Notes: a model not told the origin generated them from the letters alone. A stretch of DNA of 64,000 nucleotides from Nitrospina sp052156635 (GCF_052156635.1 NZ_JBQKUO010000002.1:496001-560000); one strand, 5' to 3'; shown: positions 25,622 to 35,363, numbered from the stretch's first letter. A program made the numbers and translations.

Positions 25622-28465
25622 TTGAAACCGTCCCGTTTCAGAATCTGGATTTTCGTTTTCTTCTTCGTCTCCGGGTTCACGGGCCTCATTTATGAAGTCG
25701 TCTGGACCCGCCTCCTGACCCAGGTTCTGGGCAACACGCATTATTCCATCGCCACGGTGCTGACCACGTTCATGGCGGGGCTCGCTCTCGGCAGTTACCT
25801 TGGCGGCCGCTGGGTGGACCGGCACGGCGAGCCGCTGGTCCTCTATGCGGTGCTGGAAGGGATCATCGGCGTCTTCTGTTTTCTGATCCCGTATCTCATC
25901 GACCTCGGCCTGCCGCTGTTCCAATGGATCTACAGTCATTTCCGCGATGATTACATGCTGGCCAGTCTGCTGCGGTTTGGTGTGTGCGCCACGATTCTCA
26001 TTGTCCCGGCTTCTTTCATGGGGGCGACGCTTCCGGTGCTGGGCAAATTCGTCTCCGACGACGAACAGGGCATCGGCCGCGACGTCGGCACGCTCTATGC
26101 GATGAACACCTTCGGCGCGGTGGTGGGAGCGTTCGCCAGCGCGTTCGTGTTCATGCGCGCGTTCGGCATCAGCGCCACCATCTGGATCGCCGCGGCACTC
26201 AATCTCACCATCGCCGCCATCATCCTGTTCTCGGTTCGCGGGGAAGGGCGGCTGGCCTCCCTGTTGACCAACGAGCCGCAAGCGGAATCGCATTCCCGGG
26301 CCGAACCCCCGTCTCCGTTCACACCGGAGCTGTGGGGGGTGCTCATCTGTTTTGGCCTGTCGGGTGTGGCGGCATTGATCTACCAGGTCGCGTGGAACCG
26401 GATCTTTTCCCTGTTGCTCGGATCGTCGGTGTATGCCTTCAGTCTCATCCTCACCACATTCATCCTGGGGTTGGCGCTGGGTACGGTGGTGTTCGCCCGG
26501 CTGGTGAACCGTTTCAGGGATTTGAAAGTGACGTTCGGCGCGTTGCAGGTGGCCATTGGTTTTTCGGCGCTCGTGGCACTTCCGTTTTTCGGCGATGTGC
26601 CGCTGTTCAACCGGTGGGTGTATCTGAACTGGAACCTGAATTTCGCCACCGTGCAGTGGGCGAACTTCCTCATCATATTCGCCATCATTTTCATCCCCAC
26701 GTTCTGCATGGGAGCGCAGTTCCCGGTAGTGGTGCGCATGGTGGCCCAGCGGCTGGAGACGTTGGGACGGAACGTGGGGTCCGCCTACGCGTCGAATACG
26801 GTGGGCACCATCTTCGGCTCGTTCGTCGGCGGCTTCCTGCTGATTCCCTGGCTCGGTATCCAGAACACCATCCTGACTGCAGTCATCCTGAACATGCTGT
26901 TGGGCGGTTATCTGCTGGCCACCTCTCCCGGCCTGTCGCTCAATTTCAAGACTTACATTCTTCCGGGAGTGCTGGTGCTGTTCGTGCTGGGGGCGCAGGA
27001 CATTCGCGCGTGGGACCGCGCGGTGATCTCCAGTGGATCGTACATCCCGTACCGGCTGGACGACCTCGATGCCGCCCTCGGGGACCGAAACAAAATTCTG
27101 TTTTACGAGGAAGGCATCCACACCACGGTGACAACGGAACTGGGTCGCACGGGAAACATCTTTCTCCGCGTCAACGGCAAGACCGATGCGTCCCTGGCGA
27201 TGGACATGCGCACGCAACTGCTCTCTGGTTACCTGCCGATGCTGTTCAACAAACCGCGCGAACAGGTACTGGTTATCGGGCAGGGGAGTGGGGTGACGCT
27301 GGGAGCGGTGGAGCAGTTTCCTGCCAAGGAAATCGACCTTGTGGAAATCTCGCCCGCGGTGATCGAGGGAAGCCGTTTCTTCGAGCCGTTCAATCACCAC
27401 GCACTGGAAGACCCACGCGTGAACCTCATCCTGCAGGACGGACGCAACCACATCACCCTCACCGACAAGAAATACGACGTCATCATCTCCGAGCCGTCGA
27501 ACCCGTGGATTTCCGGAATAGGCGCGTTGTTTACGGTCGATTTTTTCCGGCTGGTGGAACAGCGGCTCAATGCGGGGGGCATCGTATGCATCTGGACGCA
27601 TACCAACATGTCACCGGAAAACTTCAAATCCATTGCCCGTTCCTTTCACGCCGTGTTTCCGTTTGTGACCGTGTGGGAATCCATCGTCGGCGACGATTAC
27701 CTGATGATCGGCTCGAAGGAAAATTACACGCTTCCCTATGAAGAGGCGCGACGCATTCTGGACGATCCTGTCACCGGCAAGGATTTAAAACGTCTGGGAA
27801 TCGAAGGTGTGCGCGATTTGATGGGGCTGCTCATCATGCGGCAGGACACATTGAACGATTTCATCGGCGATGCGCCTCTGCACACGGATGACAATTCGCT
27901 TCTCGAATTCGGCGCACCCGAGTACATTTACAAAGACGAGCGGCACCTCATCGTGCGCCAGTTGACGCCGCATTTCCGGGTGTATCCGGACTTTGTGAGT
28001 TTCCGCAGTCTGACACCCACCGAACAGGAAACCGTACGGAAAGACCTGGCTGGGCTGGACCGGAGCGAGGTTCAGGTGAAAGGCATCAAGCGCAAGGCGC
28101 AGATCGACCAGTACCTCGACCAGGCGGTGGCGGCGGTCGAACACGGTGCGTTTGAGCAGGCCGCGGGTTTCTATTTTAAAATTCTGGAGATCGACCCCGA
28201 ACACATCCTGACCCTTCTCAACCTGGGGAGCATTTACCGCGAAATCCGGGAGTATTCAAAGGCGGAAGAGGCTTACCGCAAGACCGTTCAGATAAACCCT
28301 TACTATGTGTACGGGTTTGTGGAGCTGGGACGCCTGGCCCTCCTGCGGGGAGACACCCAGGCCGCGCTTTCGGCGCTGAAAGAGGCGCAGAAGCTGGTAC
28401 CGGACGACCCCGAAACGGCGCGCCTGATCGACATGGCGGAAACGCAGTTGAAACCCGCATCCTGA
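25622..28465 (+). CDS. Spermidine-synthase-like domain fused to a polytopic membrane domain and TPRs
   Basis: 947 aa. Residues ~1-470 contain roughly a dozen membrane helices in two related halves (FVSGFTGLIYEVVWTRLL and FGLSGVAALIYQVAWNRIF). Residues ~490-770 are a spermidine-synthase/SAM-type Rossmann domain: VLVIGQGSGVTLGAVEQF, IDLVEISPAVIEGSRFF, LILQDGRNHI and ISEPSNPWISGIGALFT. Residues ~835-947 are three to four TPR repeats. The start is TTG at 25622; no ATG gives the conserved N-terminus. True polyamine synthesis is doubtful; the group is common in environmental bacteria with unknown substrate. Separated by 51 nt from the SUMF1 gene. Confidence 0.82.
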   Translation: MKPSRFRIWIFVFFFVSGFTGLIYEVVWTRLLTQVLGNTHYSIATVLTTFMAGLALGSYLGGRWVDRHGEPLVLYAVLEGIIGVFCFLIPYLIDLGLPLFQWIYSHFRDDYMLASLLRFGVCATILIVPASFMGATLPVLGKFVSDDEQGIGRDVGTLYAMNTFGAVVGAFASAFVFMRAFGISATIWIAAALNLTIAAIILFSVRGEGRLASLLTNEPQAESHSRAEPPSPFTPELWGVLICFGLSGVAALIYQVAWNRIFSLLLGSSVYAFSLILTTFILGLALGTVVFARLVNRFRDLKVTFGALQVAIGFSALVALPFFGDVPLFNRWVYLNWNLNFATVQWANFLIIFAIIFIPTFCMGAQFPVVVRMVAQRLETLGRNVGSAYASNTVGTIFGSFVGGFLLIPWLGIQNTILTAVILNMLLGGYLLATSPGLSLNFKTYILPGVLVLFVLGAQDIRAWDRAVISSGSYIPYRLDDLDAALGDRNKILFYEEGIHTTVTTELGRTGNIFLRVNGKTDASLAMDMRTQLLSGYLPMLFNKPREQVLVIGQGSGVTLGAVEQFPAKEIDLVEISPAVIEGSRFFEPFNHHALEDPRVNLILQDGRNHITLTDKKYDVIISEPSNPWISGIGALFTVDFFRLVEQRLNAGGIVCIWTHTNMSPENFKSIARSFHAVFPFVTVWESIVGDDYLMIGSKENYTLPYEEARRILDDPVTGKDLKRLGIEGVRDLMGLLIMRQDTLNDFIGDAPLHTDDNSLLEFGAPEYIYKDERHLIVRQLTPHFRVYPDFVSFRSLTPTEQETVRKDLAGLDRSEVQVKGIKRKAQIDQYLDQAVAAVEHGAFEQAAGFYFKILEIDPEHILTLLNLGSIYREIREYSKAEEAYRKTVQINPYYVYGFVELGRLALLRGDTQAALSALKEAQKLVPDDPETARLIDMAETQLKPAS

Positions 28466-28567
28466 ACAGGATGACCCATTATCTGCAATTAGCGTTTTGG
28501 GTTGATGTCCACTCAAGGTACAATGTCATCCTTCAATTGTTATTCGTTTTTGTCACCGGAAAATTAA

Positions 28568-29305
28568 ATGCCAAAAAAAGTCAAAGTCGTTTACGTTCTC
28601 TGCTGCATTTTTATTTTCATCGGATTTGTGTATGTGAGTATCAAAACTCAAATCCGCGAGAATCAGGCCCGTCAGCAGGTACAGGCCCAGCAGATCCAGA
28701 AACGCCAGGAAGAGAAAAAAGTGGAGCAGGCCAAGCGGTTTGAGGTGATGAAGCGTCTCGACCTGTTGAAGCAGCACGTCACCAATGGCAAGCTGAAGGA
28801 AGCGGAGGAACTGGCTAAGGAGTTGAACAAGGAAGATCCGACGAACTCCGAAGTGTTCACATGGTGGGGTATCACGCTGGTGAAGGGCGACCGTCTGGAT
28901 GAGGCTGTGGATAAGTTCATTCAATCGGCGCAGATCAACCCGAACTCCGCCCGGACGTATATTTACTGGGGCCTCACGCTGGAGATGAAAGGCAAGCATC
29001 AGGGCGCCATTGACAAATACGAAAACGCCCTGCTTCTGGAACCGGAGAACAGCAGTGCCTACGCGTACTGGGGCGCATCCCTGGCGAAAATGGGTAAGCA
29101 CGATTTGGCCATTGCCAAACTTTTGGAAGCCATCCAGTTCAACAAGTACAACGAAACGGCTTACGGTGTACTGGTCGATTCCCTGTTTCATCAGGGACAG
29201 TACGCGAAAGCCTGGGAGATTGTGAAACGCGCCCGCGACGCGAAGGTGAAGATCCAGCAGGATTCCATCGACCGCCTCGCCGCCGCCTTGCCCGAACCCG
29301 CATGA
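28568..29305 (+). CDS. Membrane-anchored TPR protein
   Basis: 245 aa. One N-terminal helix (VVYVLCCIFIFIGFVYVSI), a Gln/Lys/Glu coiled segment at ~30-60, then about five TPR repeats (VFTWWGITLVKGDRLDEAVD, TYIYWGLTLEMKGKHQGAID, AYAYWGASLAKMGKHDLAIA). Likely a periplasmic or cytoplasmic-face scaffold anchored in the inner membrane. GGAAAATTAA precedes the ATG. It is followed by mlaA after 22 nt. Confidence 0.8.
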   Translation: MPKKVKVVYVLCCIFIFIGFVYVSIKTQIRENQARQQVQAQQIQKRQEEKKVEQAKRFEVMKRLDLLKQHVTNGKLKEAEELAKELNKEDPTNSEVFTWWGITLVKGDRLDEAVDKFIQSAQINPNSARTYIYWGLTLEMKGKHQGAIDKYENALLLEPENSSAYAYWGASLAKMGKHDLAIAKLLEAIQFNKYNETAYGVLVDSLFHQGQYAKAWEIVKRARDAKVKIQQDSIDRLAAALPEPA

Positions 29306-29327
29306 TTTCATTTCATGGGAGTGGAGA

Positions 29328-30398
29328 TTGCGCCCGGTCACTCTGATTTTCCCTTTAATCCAACCCCTCGCGGCAATTCGAAAAACGGGTTTCAAACCAG
29401 GACTGGTTTGGATGGCCCTGGCCGCACTCCTTTTGGGGCCACTCCCCCTGCATGCCTCCCTCAACAAGGTGGAGGCTTTGTCCGTGGCTCCCGCCCTGAG
29501 TGCTTTTCAGCAGTTGAATGAGGTTCAATCCCTGCCGCTGGCTCCTCCTCTGGGTGCTTCAAAAAAGGTAAAGGCATGGGACCAGGAACGCATTCCCCAC
29601 GCTCAGAAACTGCTCCCGGACGGTGAGGCCATTCCGCCGGCATCGAAAGAAAAAGAAACATCCGGCGAAGAAGAGACACTCGATCCCCGGCTCCTCGATG
29701 ACGCCGTTCCCACAGGCGATCCGTTTTCCGATCCTTTCGGCGACGAGGTGTACGAGGAAGATCCGTTTGAAAAGAAACAACCCGATATCCCGCCGCTCAG
29801 CGATCCGTTCGAAGGATTCAACCGGTCGGTCTACACGTTCAACGACACTGTTTACGAATACGCCCTGCGTCCCGTGGCCGAGGTGTACCGGGATTACGTA
29901 AACGAAGAATTTCGTATCGCCCTGCGCAACCTGTACAACGTGTTTCTCGCTCCGGCAAAGTTCGTCAGTTGTGTCGTTCAGTTGAAATTTAAAAAGGCGG
30001 GAATCGTACTGGTACGCACCGTCATGAACGTGCCGCTGGGATGGGGCGGCATGCTGGACGTGGCCGGGCAGGAATACGGCATTGTGGAGGTGGACGAGGA
30101 TTTCAGTCAGGCACTGGGGTACTGGTACATACCTTCCGGACCCTATATCATGCTACCTTTTCTCGGACCCTCCACCGTGCGGGACACCGTCGGCACCGTC
30201 GTGGACTCGGTGTTGAATCCCCTGTTCTGGCTCATTACCAGTGGGACGGTCGGCGCGGGAGTGACTTCCGGCAAAGTCATCAACGAGACCTCATTTTTCA
30301 TCGACGACAAAAAAGCGCTGGATGAAAGCGCCATCGATCCTTACGTGAGCGTGCGCGACTTCTACCACCAGATCCGCGAAAAGAAAATCCGCGAATAA
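29328..30398 (+). CDS. mlaA: MlaA (VacJ) family outer-membrane lipid-asymmetry protein
   Basis: 356 aa. A signal sequence (VWMALAALLLGPLPLHA) is followed by ~110 residues rich in Pro/Glu/Asp, then the MlaA domain: DPFEGFNRSVYTFNDTVYEY, LRPVAEVYRDYV, RTVMNVPLGWGGMLDVAGQE, FSQALGYWYIPSGPYIMLPF and GPSTVRDTVG. MlaA removes mislocalised phospholipid from the outer leaflet. There is no lipobox cysteine, unlike E. coli MlaA. The start is a TTG at 29328; an ATG at 29412 falls inside the signal peptide. The mlaBCDEF partners are not nearby. The long acidic insertion is unusual. Confidence 0.88.
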   Translation: MRPVTLIFPLIQPLAAIRKTGFKPGLVWMALAALLLGPLPLHASLNKVEALSVAPALSAFQQLNEVQSLPLAPPLGASKKVKAWDQERIPHAQKLLPDGEAIPPASKEKETSGEEETLDPRLLDDAVPTGDPFSDPFGDEVYEEDPFEKKQPDIPPLSDPFEGFNRSVYTFNDTVYEYALRPVAEVYRDYVNEEFRIALRNLYNVFLAPAKFVSCVVQLKFKKAGIVLVRTVMNVPLGWGGMLDVAGQEYGIVEVDEDFSQALGYWYIPSGPYIMLPFLGPSTVRDTVGTVVDSVLNPLFWLITSGTVGAGVTSGKVINETSFFIDDKKALDESAIDPYVSVRDFYHQIREKKIRE

Positions 30399-30536
30399 GG
30401 TGGCCGGGCTAACTCGCGGTTAATGCCATCCCATCTTCTGCATCCTCCCGTCCCAAATTCCATCTTTCGCGCTTTCCGCCTTTCCGGTATGCTTGGCGCA
30501 TCAAGTTGTTAAACCCTGATTCCCGGCACGTTTCTT

Positions 30537-32720
30537 ATGACTGCACCCGCACACACCAACCGGTTGAAGGACGAAACCAGTCCGTACCTCCTGCAACACG
30601 CGCACAACCCTGTGGACTGGTATCCGTGGGGACCGGAAGCGCTGGAGAAGGCAAAGCAGGAAGACAAACCGATTTTCTTGAGTATCGGCTATTCATCCTG
30701 TCACTGGTGCCACGTGATGGCGCACGAATCGTTCGAAAACGAAGAGACGGCGAAGCTCATGAACGAGTTGTTTGTCAACATCAAGGTGGACCGTGAGGAG
30801 CGGCCGGACATCGACGCCATCTACATGAAATCGGTGATCGCCCTCAACGGCCACGGCGGCTGGCCGATGAGCGTGTTCCTCACGCCGGATCAGAAACCGT
30901 ATCTCGGCGGCACCTATTATCCGCCGGAGCCGAAGTTCAACCGGCCCGGTTTCCCGCAGGTGCTCCAGCAGGCGGCGGACATCTACCGCAACCAGAAGGA
31001 CCGCATGAAATCGGTGAGCGCGCGGTTGATGGAAAAACTCACCACCCCGCCGCCGATCCCGCAAGGGCAGGGCGCTGGATCTGATGCACTGATCCCCCAG
31101 GCGGTGGAATTGATGAAGGAAAAGTACGATGAGACCTATGGCGGATTCGGTTCCGGCATGAAGTTTCCCGAACCCATGCTCTACACGCTCCTGCTCCGCC
31201 ACTGGCAGAAACGTGAGGACAACGACGCCATCCTGATGGCTGACAAGAGCCTCACCAGAATGGCGGAAGGCGGCATGTACGATCAGCTGGGCGGCGGCTT
31301 TCACCGTTATTCCACCGACCGCAAATGGCTGGTGCCTCATTTCGAAAAAATGCTTTACGACAACGCACTTCTGGCCCGCCTGTTTGTTGAAATGGCGCAG
31401 GCCACCAAGCAGGAAATCTACGAACGCATCGCTCGGGAGGTGTTCCATTACATCGGGCGTGAAATGACGTCGCCTGAAGGCGGATTCTATTCCAGCCAGG
31501 ACGCCGACACCGACGCAGGGGAAGGGCACTTCTTCACCTGGACGATGAAAGAGGTTCTCGACCTGCTGGGCCCGCGCCAGTCGAAGGTGTTCGCCCGCGT
31601 GTACGGCATGACCGCCAAAGGCAATTTCGAAAAACGCAACGTCCTGCACATCGCCGAGACGATGGAGAAGGTATCCGAATCCGAAGGCGTGCCGATCTTT
31701 GAGGTCGATCACATCATTCGAAACGGCAGGCAGAATTTGTTGGAGGCGCGGAACAAACGGCAGAACCCGGGCCGCGATGACAAGATCCTCACCGGCTGGA
31801 ACGGTATGATGATCACTGCTTTCGCCGCGGGCGCGGTGGTGTTCCGCGACCGGGTGTATCGAGACCACGCCGTCCAGGCCGCCCGGTTTTTATGGGACAC
31901 GATGTGGCAGGACGGCAAACTGTCCCGCGTTTACAAGGATGGGCAGGTGCGGGTCGATGGCTGTCTGGAGGACTATGCGTGGTTTCTTGAAGGCCTGCTC
32001 GGTGTGTTCGAAGCCACGGGCGAAGGAGAATGGATCGACAAGGCGCAGGCGGTGGCCGATGCGTTGGTCGACCGGTTCTGGGATGCAAAAGACGGCGGGT
32101 TCTTCATGACCGCGGCGGATCAGGAGCAACTCATCACGCGACTCAAGAATCCGGAGGACGAGGCGATTCCCTCCGCCAACGGGGTTGCGGCACTGGCGCT
32201 GGCGAAACTGGGTCGGCTGACGGGCAAGGACGCCTATTTTGAAAAAGGACGCGACACCGTGCGCGCGTTCGCCGACCGCATCGAGCACCGTCCCACGGCG
32301 TACACAAGCCTCCTCGCGGCGATGGACTTCATCGAGTCCCTGCCAATGGAAGTGACGATCTCCGGGCCGGAGGACGACCCGCAGTATGGCAAATTGTTGG
32401 AAGCGGTGTACGCGGACTACCGTCCGGACAAACTGGTGGTGCGTTACTCAGGCGAGGCGACGGAAAAGCGCGTGCCGTGGGCGGAGGGCCGCGGTCCCGT
32501 GTCCGGCCAACCTACGGTGTATGTGTGCCGGCAGGGAACGTGCTACCCCCCGGTGCACGATGCCGAAGCGCTGATGAACCAGATGGGCCGGCCGCCGCAC
32601 ATCAAGCTCAACATCTTCGACGAGGAAAAAAAAGTGAAAGATCTGGAGTCGAAGGAGCAGGCCAACTTCCTGAACGCCATGAACCACATCTTCAAGCATT
32701 CCGGCCTCGGCAAAAAATAA
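30537..32720 (+). CDS. DUF255/YyaL family thioredoxin-domain protein
   Basis: 727 aa. N-terminal thioredoxin-like domain with NRLKDETSPYLLQHAHNPVD, the CxxC motif in SSCHWCHVMAHESFENE, and NIKVDREERPDID; then GHGGWPMSVFLTPD and GGTYYPP. The remaining ~500 residues form an (alpha/alpha)6 barrel-like domain (FHRYSTDRKWLVPHFEKMLYDN, SSQDADTDAGEGHFFTW, DDKILTGWNGMMI) as in YyaL and mammalian SPATA20. The reaction is unknown. Length is typical. Stands alone after a 138-bp gap. Confidence 0.9.
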   Translation: MTAPAHTNRLKDETSPYLLQHAHNPVDWYPWGPEALEKAKQEDKPIFLSIGYSSCHWCHVMAHESFENEETAKLMNELFVNIKVDREERPDIDAIYMKSVIALNGHGGWPMSVFLTPDQKPYLGGTYYPPEPKFNRPGFPQVLQQAADIYRNQKDRMKSVSARLMEKLTTPPPIPQGQGAGSDALIPQAVELMKEKYDETYGGFGSGMKFPEPMLYTLLLRHWQKREDNDAILMADKSLTRMAEGGMYDQLGGGFHRYSTDRKWLVPHFEKMLYDNALLARLFVEMAQATKQEIYERIAREVFHYIGREMTSPEGGFYSSQDADTDAGEGHFFTWTMKEVLDLLGPRQSKVFARVYGMTAKGNFEKRNVLHIAETMEKVSESEGVPIFEVDHIIRNGRQNLLEARNKRQNPGRDDKILTGWNGMMITAFAAGAVVFRDRVYRDHAVQAARFLWDTMWQDGKLSRVYKDGQVRVDGCLEDYAWFLEGLLGVFEATGEGEWIDKAQAVADALVDRFWDAKDGGFFMTAADQEQLITRLKNPEDEAIPSANGVAALALAKLGRLTGKDAYFEKGRDTVRAFADRIEHRPTAYTSLLAAMDFIESLPMEVTISGPEDDPQYGKLLEAVYADYRPDKLVVRYSGEATEKRVPWAEGRGPVSGQPTVYVCRQGTCYPPVHDAEALMNQMGRPPHIKLNIFDEEKKVKDLESKEQANFLNAMNHIFKHSGLGKK

Positions 32721-32749
32721 ATTGCCTGCCATCATCCTTTCCTTTCAAA

Positions 32750-32774
32750 ATTAAAATCCGCCGGGTGGCGGATT
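32750..32774 (-). terminator. Probable terminator for the small lipoprotein gene
   Basis: AATCCGCC (32755-32762), GGGT loop, GGCGGATT (32767-32774). Read on the minus strand the stem is followed by TTTTAATTTTG. Confidence 0.55.
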
Positions 32775-32821
32775 GCCATCGGGGGTTTTGTGTTTGCGAT
32801 CACTGTGAGTGTGGTGAACGG

Positions 32822-32983
32822 TCATTCCTTCTTATGCTGGTGAGGCCCGCTGTGCTTACCGTGATCGTGTTTCAGAAACGGAAATACATGGTGACAGCCG
32901 GAGAACACCATCCCCGCCATCAACCACAGCACCAACCCAATTCCCAGTTTCCTCCGGAGCTTCCTTTTTCTTAATTCCAGCAT
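32822..32983 (-). CDS. Small His-rich membrane protein or lipoprotein
   Basis: 53 aa from the ATG at 32983, which has AAGGA 7 nt upstream. A basic N-terminus (RKRKLRRK) and hydrophobic stretch lead to VFSGC, a lipobox-like site, then a His-rich tail HDHGKHSGPHQHKKE that could bind metal ions. In-frame ATGs up to 33028 would lengthen it by 15 residues. The lipobox is not perfect (Phe-Ser-Gly-Cys). A predicted terminator lies downstream. Real but uncharacterised is my best reading. Confidence 0.5.
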   Translation of the reverse strand: MLELRKRKLRRKLGIGLVLWLMAGMVFSGCHHVFPFLKHDHGKHSGPHQHKKE

Positions 32984-33139
32984 CAACATATCCTTACTAT
33001 ACTTGTGACGATTCATGAAACAGTGCATTGCCTGAATAGAAAAAGGTAAGGCAAGTTCGTACCAATTTCAAAACGGATTTTCATTATCGCTGGAATTGGC
33101 GGGATTAAGTTCAGGTCAGTGTTCCAGGCAGGTGGAGTT

Positions 33140-33601
33140 TTATTCAAACTCGCGTTCGTAAACGTGATAGCCGGCAGGATTGAGGCCGAGCCTGGCGTAG
33201 ACGCTCTGGCCGTTGCGGTTTCTTTCCTCGACGTACAGGCGGATGCCGCGCACATCGGAGGCATTGCGGGCGAGGGATTCGATGTGCTGGTACAGTTTGC
33301 GGAACACGCCCTGCCTGCGATGGTCAGGGTGCACGTACACGCTTTGCAACCACCACAACGTGCCGTTCCGCCAGTCACTCCACTCGTAGGTGATCATCGC
33401 CTGCCCAATGACCTTTTCTTCCAACTCGGCGACGAAGTAACGGCAGAGCTCCGGCCGGGCGAGCCCTTGCTGAACCCCGCGCAGGACCGTCTGCGTGTGC
33501 AGGCACTTCGATTCCGTCTCATTCGCCATGGCGCGATTGTATTTGGTGATGATCAACGCGTCTTCGGCACGGCCTTCGCGGACGGTGACGTTCTCAGGCA
33601 T
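33140..33601 (-). CDS. GNAT family N-acetyltransferase
   Basis: 153 aa. The acetyl-CoA-binding region WWLQSVYVHPDHRRQGVFRK (motif A, R/Q-x-x-G-x-G/V type) and the C-terminal RLYVEERNRNGQSVYARLGL are typical. Substrate unknown. Its start overlaps the end of the upstream FMN reductase gene by 8 nt, so the two are translationally coupled. Confidence 0.85.
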   Translation of the reverse strand: MPENVTVREGRAEDALIITKYNRAMANETESKCLHTQTVLRGVQQGLARPELCRYFVAELEEKVIGQAMITYEWSDWRNGTLWWLQSVYVHPDHRRQGVFRKLYQHIESLARNASDVRGIRLYVEERNRNGQSVYARLGLNPAGYHVYEREFE

Positions 33602-34133
33602 TTTCTTCTTTCGCGGCGTGCAGGCACGCGACCAGTTTGTCGAGCATTTCCTGGATTTTGGCCCGGGCTTTTTCGCTGGTCAATTCGTCCCCTTCGTAGT
33701 CGGCATACGTCGTGTAAATGTGGGGTTGCACGGTGGTGACGTGTGATTCGAATGCGAGGATTTGTGCCAGATCGCCCAGCGACATGTACGACGCTTTGCC
33801 GCCGGCCTGGCCGAGGATGCCCGCCCATTTCTTTTCCATGGCCGACGAATGGATGTCGATGAAGTTTTTGAGTGGACCTGAAACGGAATAACAGTACACG
33901 GGCATGCCGAAGACAAACCCTTGTGCGTCGGCCAGTTTCTTGTGCACCGCCTGCGTGCTTTCATTGTACTCACGAAGTGGGCGCGAGTCGCAGAACTGCA
34001 TCTCCAGGTCGCGCAGGTCGATGATTTCGTTTTCAACCCCGCGCTTGTCCAATTCCCTTTTGGCGACGGCGATGAGGCGGGCCGTGTTGGAATCGGGATT
34101 GAGGCTTCCCTGAATCAGTATGATTTTAGACAT
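33594..34133 (-). CDS. NADPH-dependent FMN reductase family flavoprotein
   Basis: 179 aa flavodoxin-like protein. ILIQGSLNPDSNTARLI is the phosphate-binding loop for FMN, and FGMPVYCYSVSGPLKNFIDI is the second family signature (normally P-x-Y-x-x-S-x-x-G-x-L-K). It probably reduces FMN or quinones with NAD(P)H. It overlaps the GNAT gene and follows the ornithine aminotransferase by 27 nt, so the three may be one transcript. Confidence 0.85.
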   Translation of the reverse strand: MSKIILIQGSLNPDSNTARLIAVAKRELDKRGVENEIIDLRDLEMQFCDSRPLREYNESTQAVHKKLADAQGFVFGMPVYCYSVSGPLKNFIDIHSSAMEKKWAGILGQAGGKASYMSLGDLAQILAFESHVTTVQPHIYTTYADYEGDELTSEKARAKIQEMLDKLVACLHAAKEENA

Positions 34134-34160
34134 GGGTGGGTCCTTTATGGAATGAGGGGA

Positions 34161-35363
34161 TCACGATTCGGTCAATACCTGTTGGATGCGTTCGATGGCC
34201 CCATCGATTTCTTCTTTTTTGATGATCAGGGGCGGAGCGATGCGCAGGACGTTCTCGTGGGTCTCCTTGCACAGCACCCCGCGCTGGGCCAGCGCCTCAC
34301 AAAAGCGGCGTGCTCCACCGGCCTCGGGTTTCAGTTCGATGCCGATCATCAGGCCGCGACCACGCACCTCCTTGATGTGTGGCGAGTCGATGGCGCGCAG
34401 TTTCTCCATTGCGTAGCCGCCCACGTGCGCGGCGTTTTCGATCAGGTTTTCCTCCACCAGCACCTTGAGTGCGGCGCGGGCCACGGCACAGGCCAGCGGA
34501 TTTCCTCCAAAGGTACTTCCGTGGTCGCCGGGCTTGAACACGCCCAGCACCTCGCGGTTGCTCAAGACCGCGGAGATGGGGTAGAAACCGCCGGAGAGGG
34601 CCTTGCCAACCAGGGTCAGGTCGGCTTCGATGCCTTCGTGTTCCTCGGCAAACAGTTTGCCCGTCCTGCCAAGTCCCGTTTGGATTTCATCTAGTATCAG
34701 CATGACGTTGTTCCGGTCGCATAAGTCGCGCGCGGCTTTCAGGTAACCGTCCGGGGGGATGATAACGCCGCCTTCACCCTGGATGGGTTCGACCAGAAAG
34801 CCGACGGTGTTGGGCGTGATTGCTTTCTCCAGTGCTGCCGCGTCGCCGAACGGGATCAGTTTGAATCCGGGTGTGAACGGGGCGTAGCCCTGGCGGTACT
34901 GCTCTTCGGAACTGAAGCCGACGATGGTCAGTGTGCGGCCGTGGAAATTGTTGGTGCAGACGATGATTTCCGCCTGGCCCTCCGGAACGCCCTTCACCTC
35001 GTAGCCCCATTTGCGGACGGCCTTGATGGCCGATTCCACCGCTTCGGCGCCGCTGTTCATGGGCAGGACGGAGTGCGAGCGCGTGAGCGAGCAGATTTCG
35101 TCGTAAAACGGCCCAAGCTGGTCATTGCGGAAGGCGCGCGAGACGAGGGTGAGCTTGCGGGCCTGATCGACCATCGCTTCCAGGATTCTGGGGTGGCAGT
35201 GTCCCTGGTTGACGGCAGAATAGGCGGCGAGGCAGTCCATGTAGCGATTTCCTTCCACATCCCATACCCAGATTCCCTCCCCACGGTTCAGAACCACATC
35301 CAGAGGGTTATAATTTCTTGCCCCATATCGGTTTTCGAGTTGGATAAAATCTTGAGTTTTCAT
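34161..35363 (-). CDS. rocD: Ornithine aminotransferase
   Basis: 400 aa class III PLP aminotransferase. It begins ENRYGARNYNPLDVVLNRGE with WDVEGNRYMDCLAAYSAVNQ, which is specific for ornithine-oxo-acid transaminase; PMNSGAEAVESAIKAVRKW, FHGRTL, LILDEIQTGLGRTG and the PLP-lysine in LVGKALSGGFYP follow. It converts ornithine and 2-oxoglutarate to glutamate semialdehyde and glutamate, linking arginine and proline metabolism. Length matches the family. Divergent from the heme-pathway gene at 35545. Confidence 0.93.
   Translation of the reverse strand: MKTQDFIQLENRYGARNYNPLDVVLNRGEGIWVWDVEGNRYMDCLAAYSAVNQGHCHPRILEAMVDQARKLTLVSRAFRNDQLGPFYDEICSLTRSHSVLPMNSGAEAVESAIKAVRKWGYEVKGVPEGQAEIIVCTNNFHGRTLTIVGFSSEEQYRQGYAPFTPGFKLIPFGDAAALEKAITPNTVGFLVEPIQGEGGVIIPPDGYLKAARDLCDRNNVMLILDEIQTGLGRTGKLFAEEHEGIEADLTLVGKALSGGFYPISAVLSNREVLGVFKPGDHGSTFGGNPLACAVARAALKVLVEENLIENAAHVGGYAMEKLRAIDSPHIKEVRGRGLMIGIELKPEAGGARRFCEALAQRGVLCKETHENVLRIAPPLIIKKEEIDGAIERIQQVLTES

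Noticed and set aside
25592..27601. 669-residue open frame on the minus strand opposite the spermidine-synthase fusion
   Set aside because: Translation is Arg/His/Gln-rich with no motif, while the plus strand encodes clear membrane helices and a SAM-binding site.
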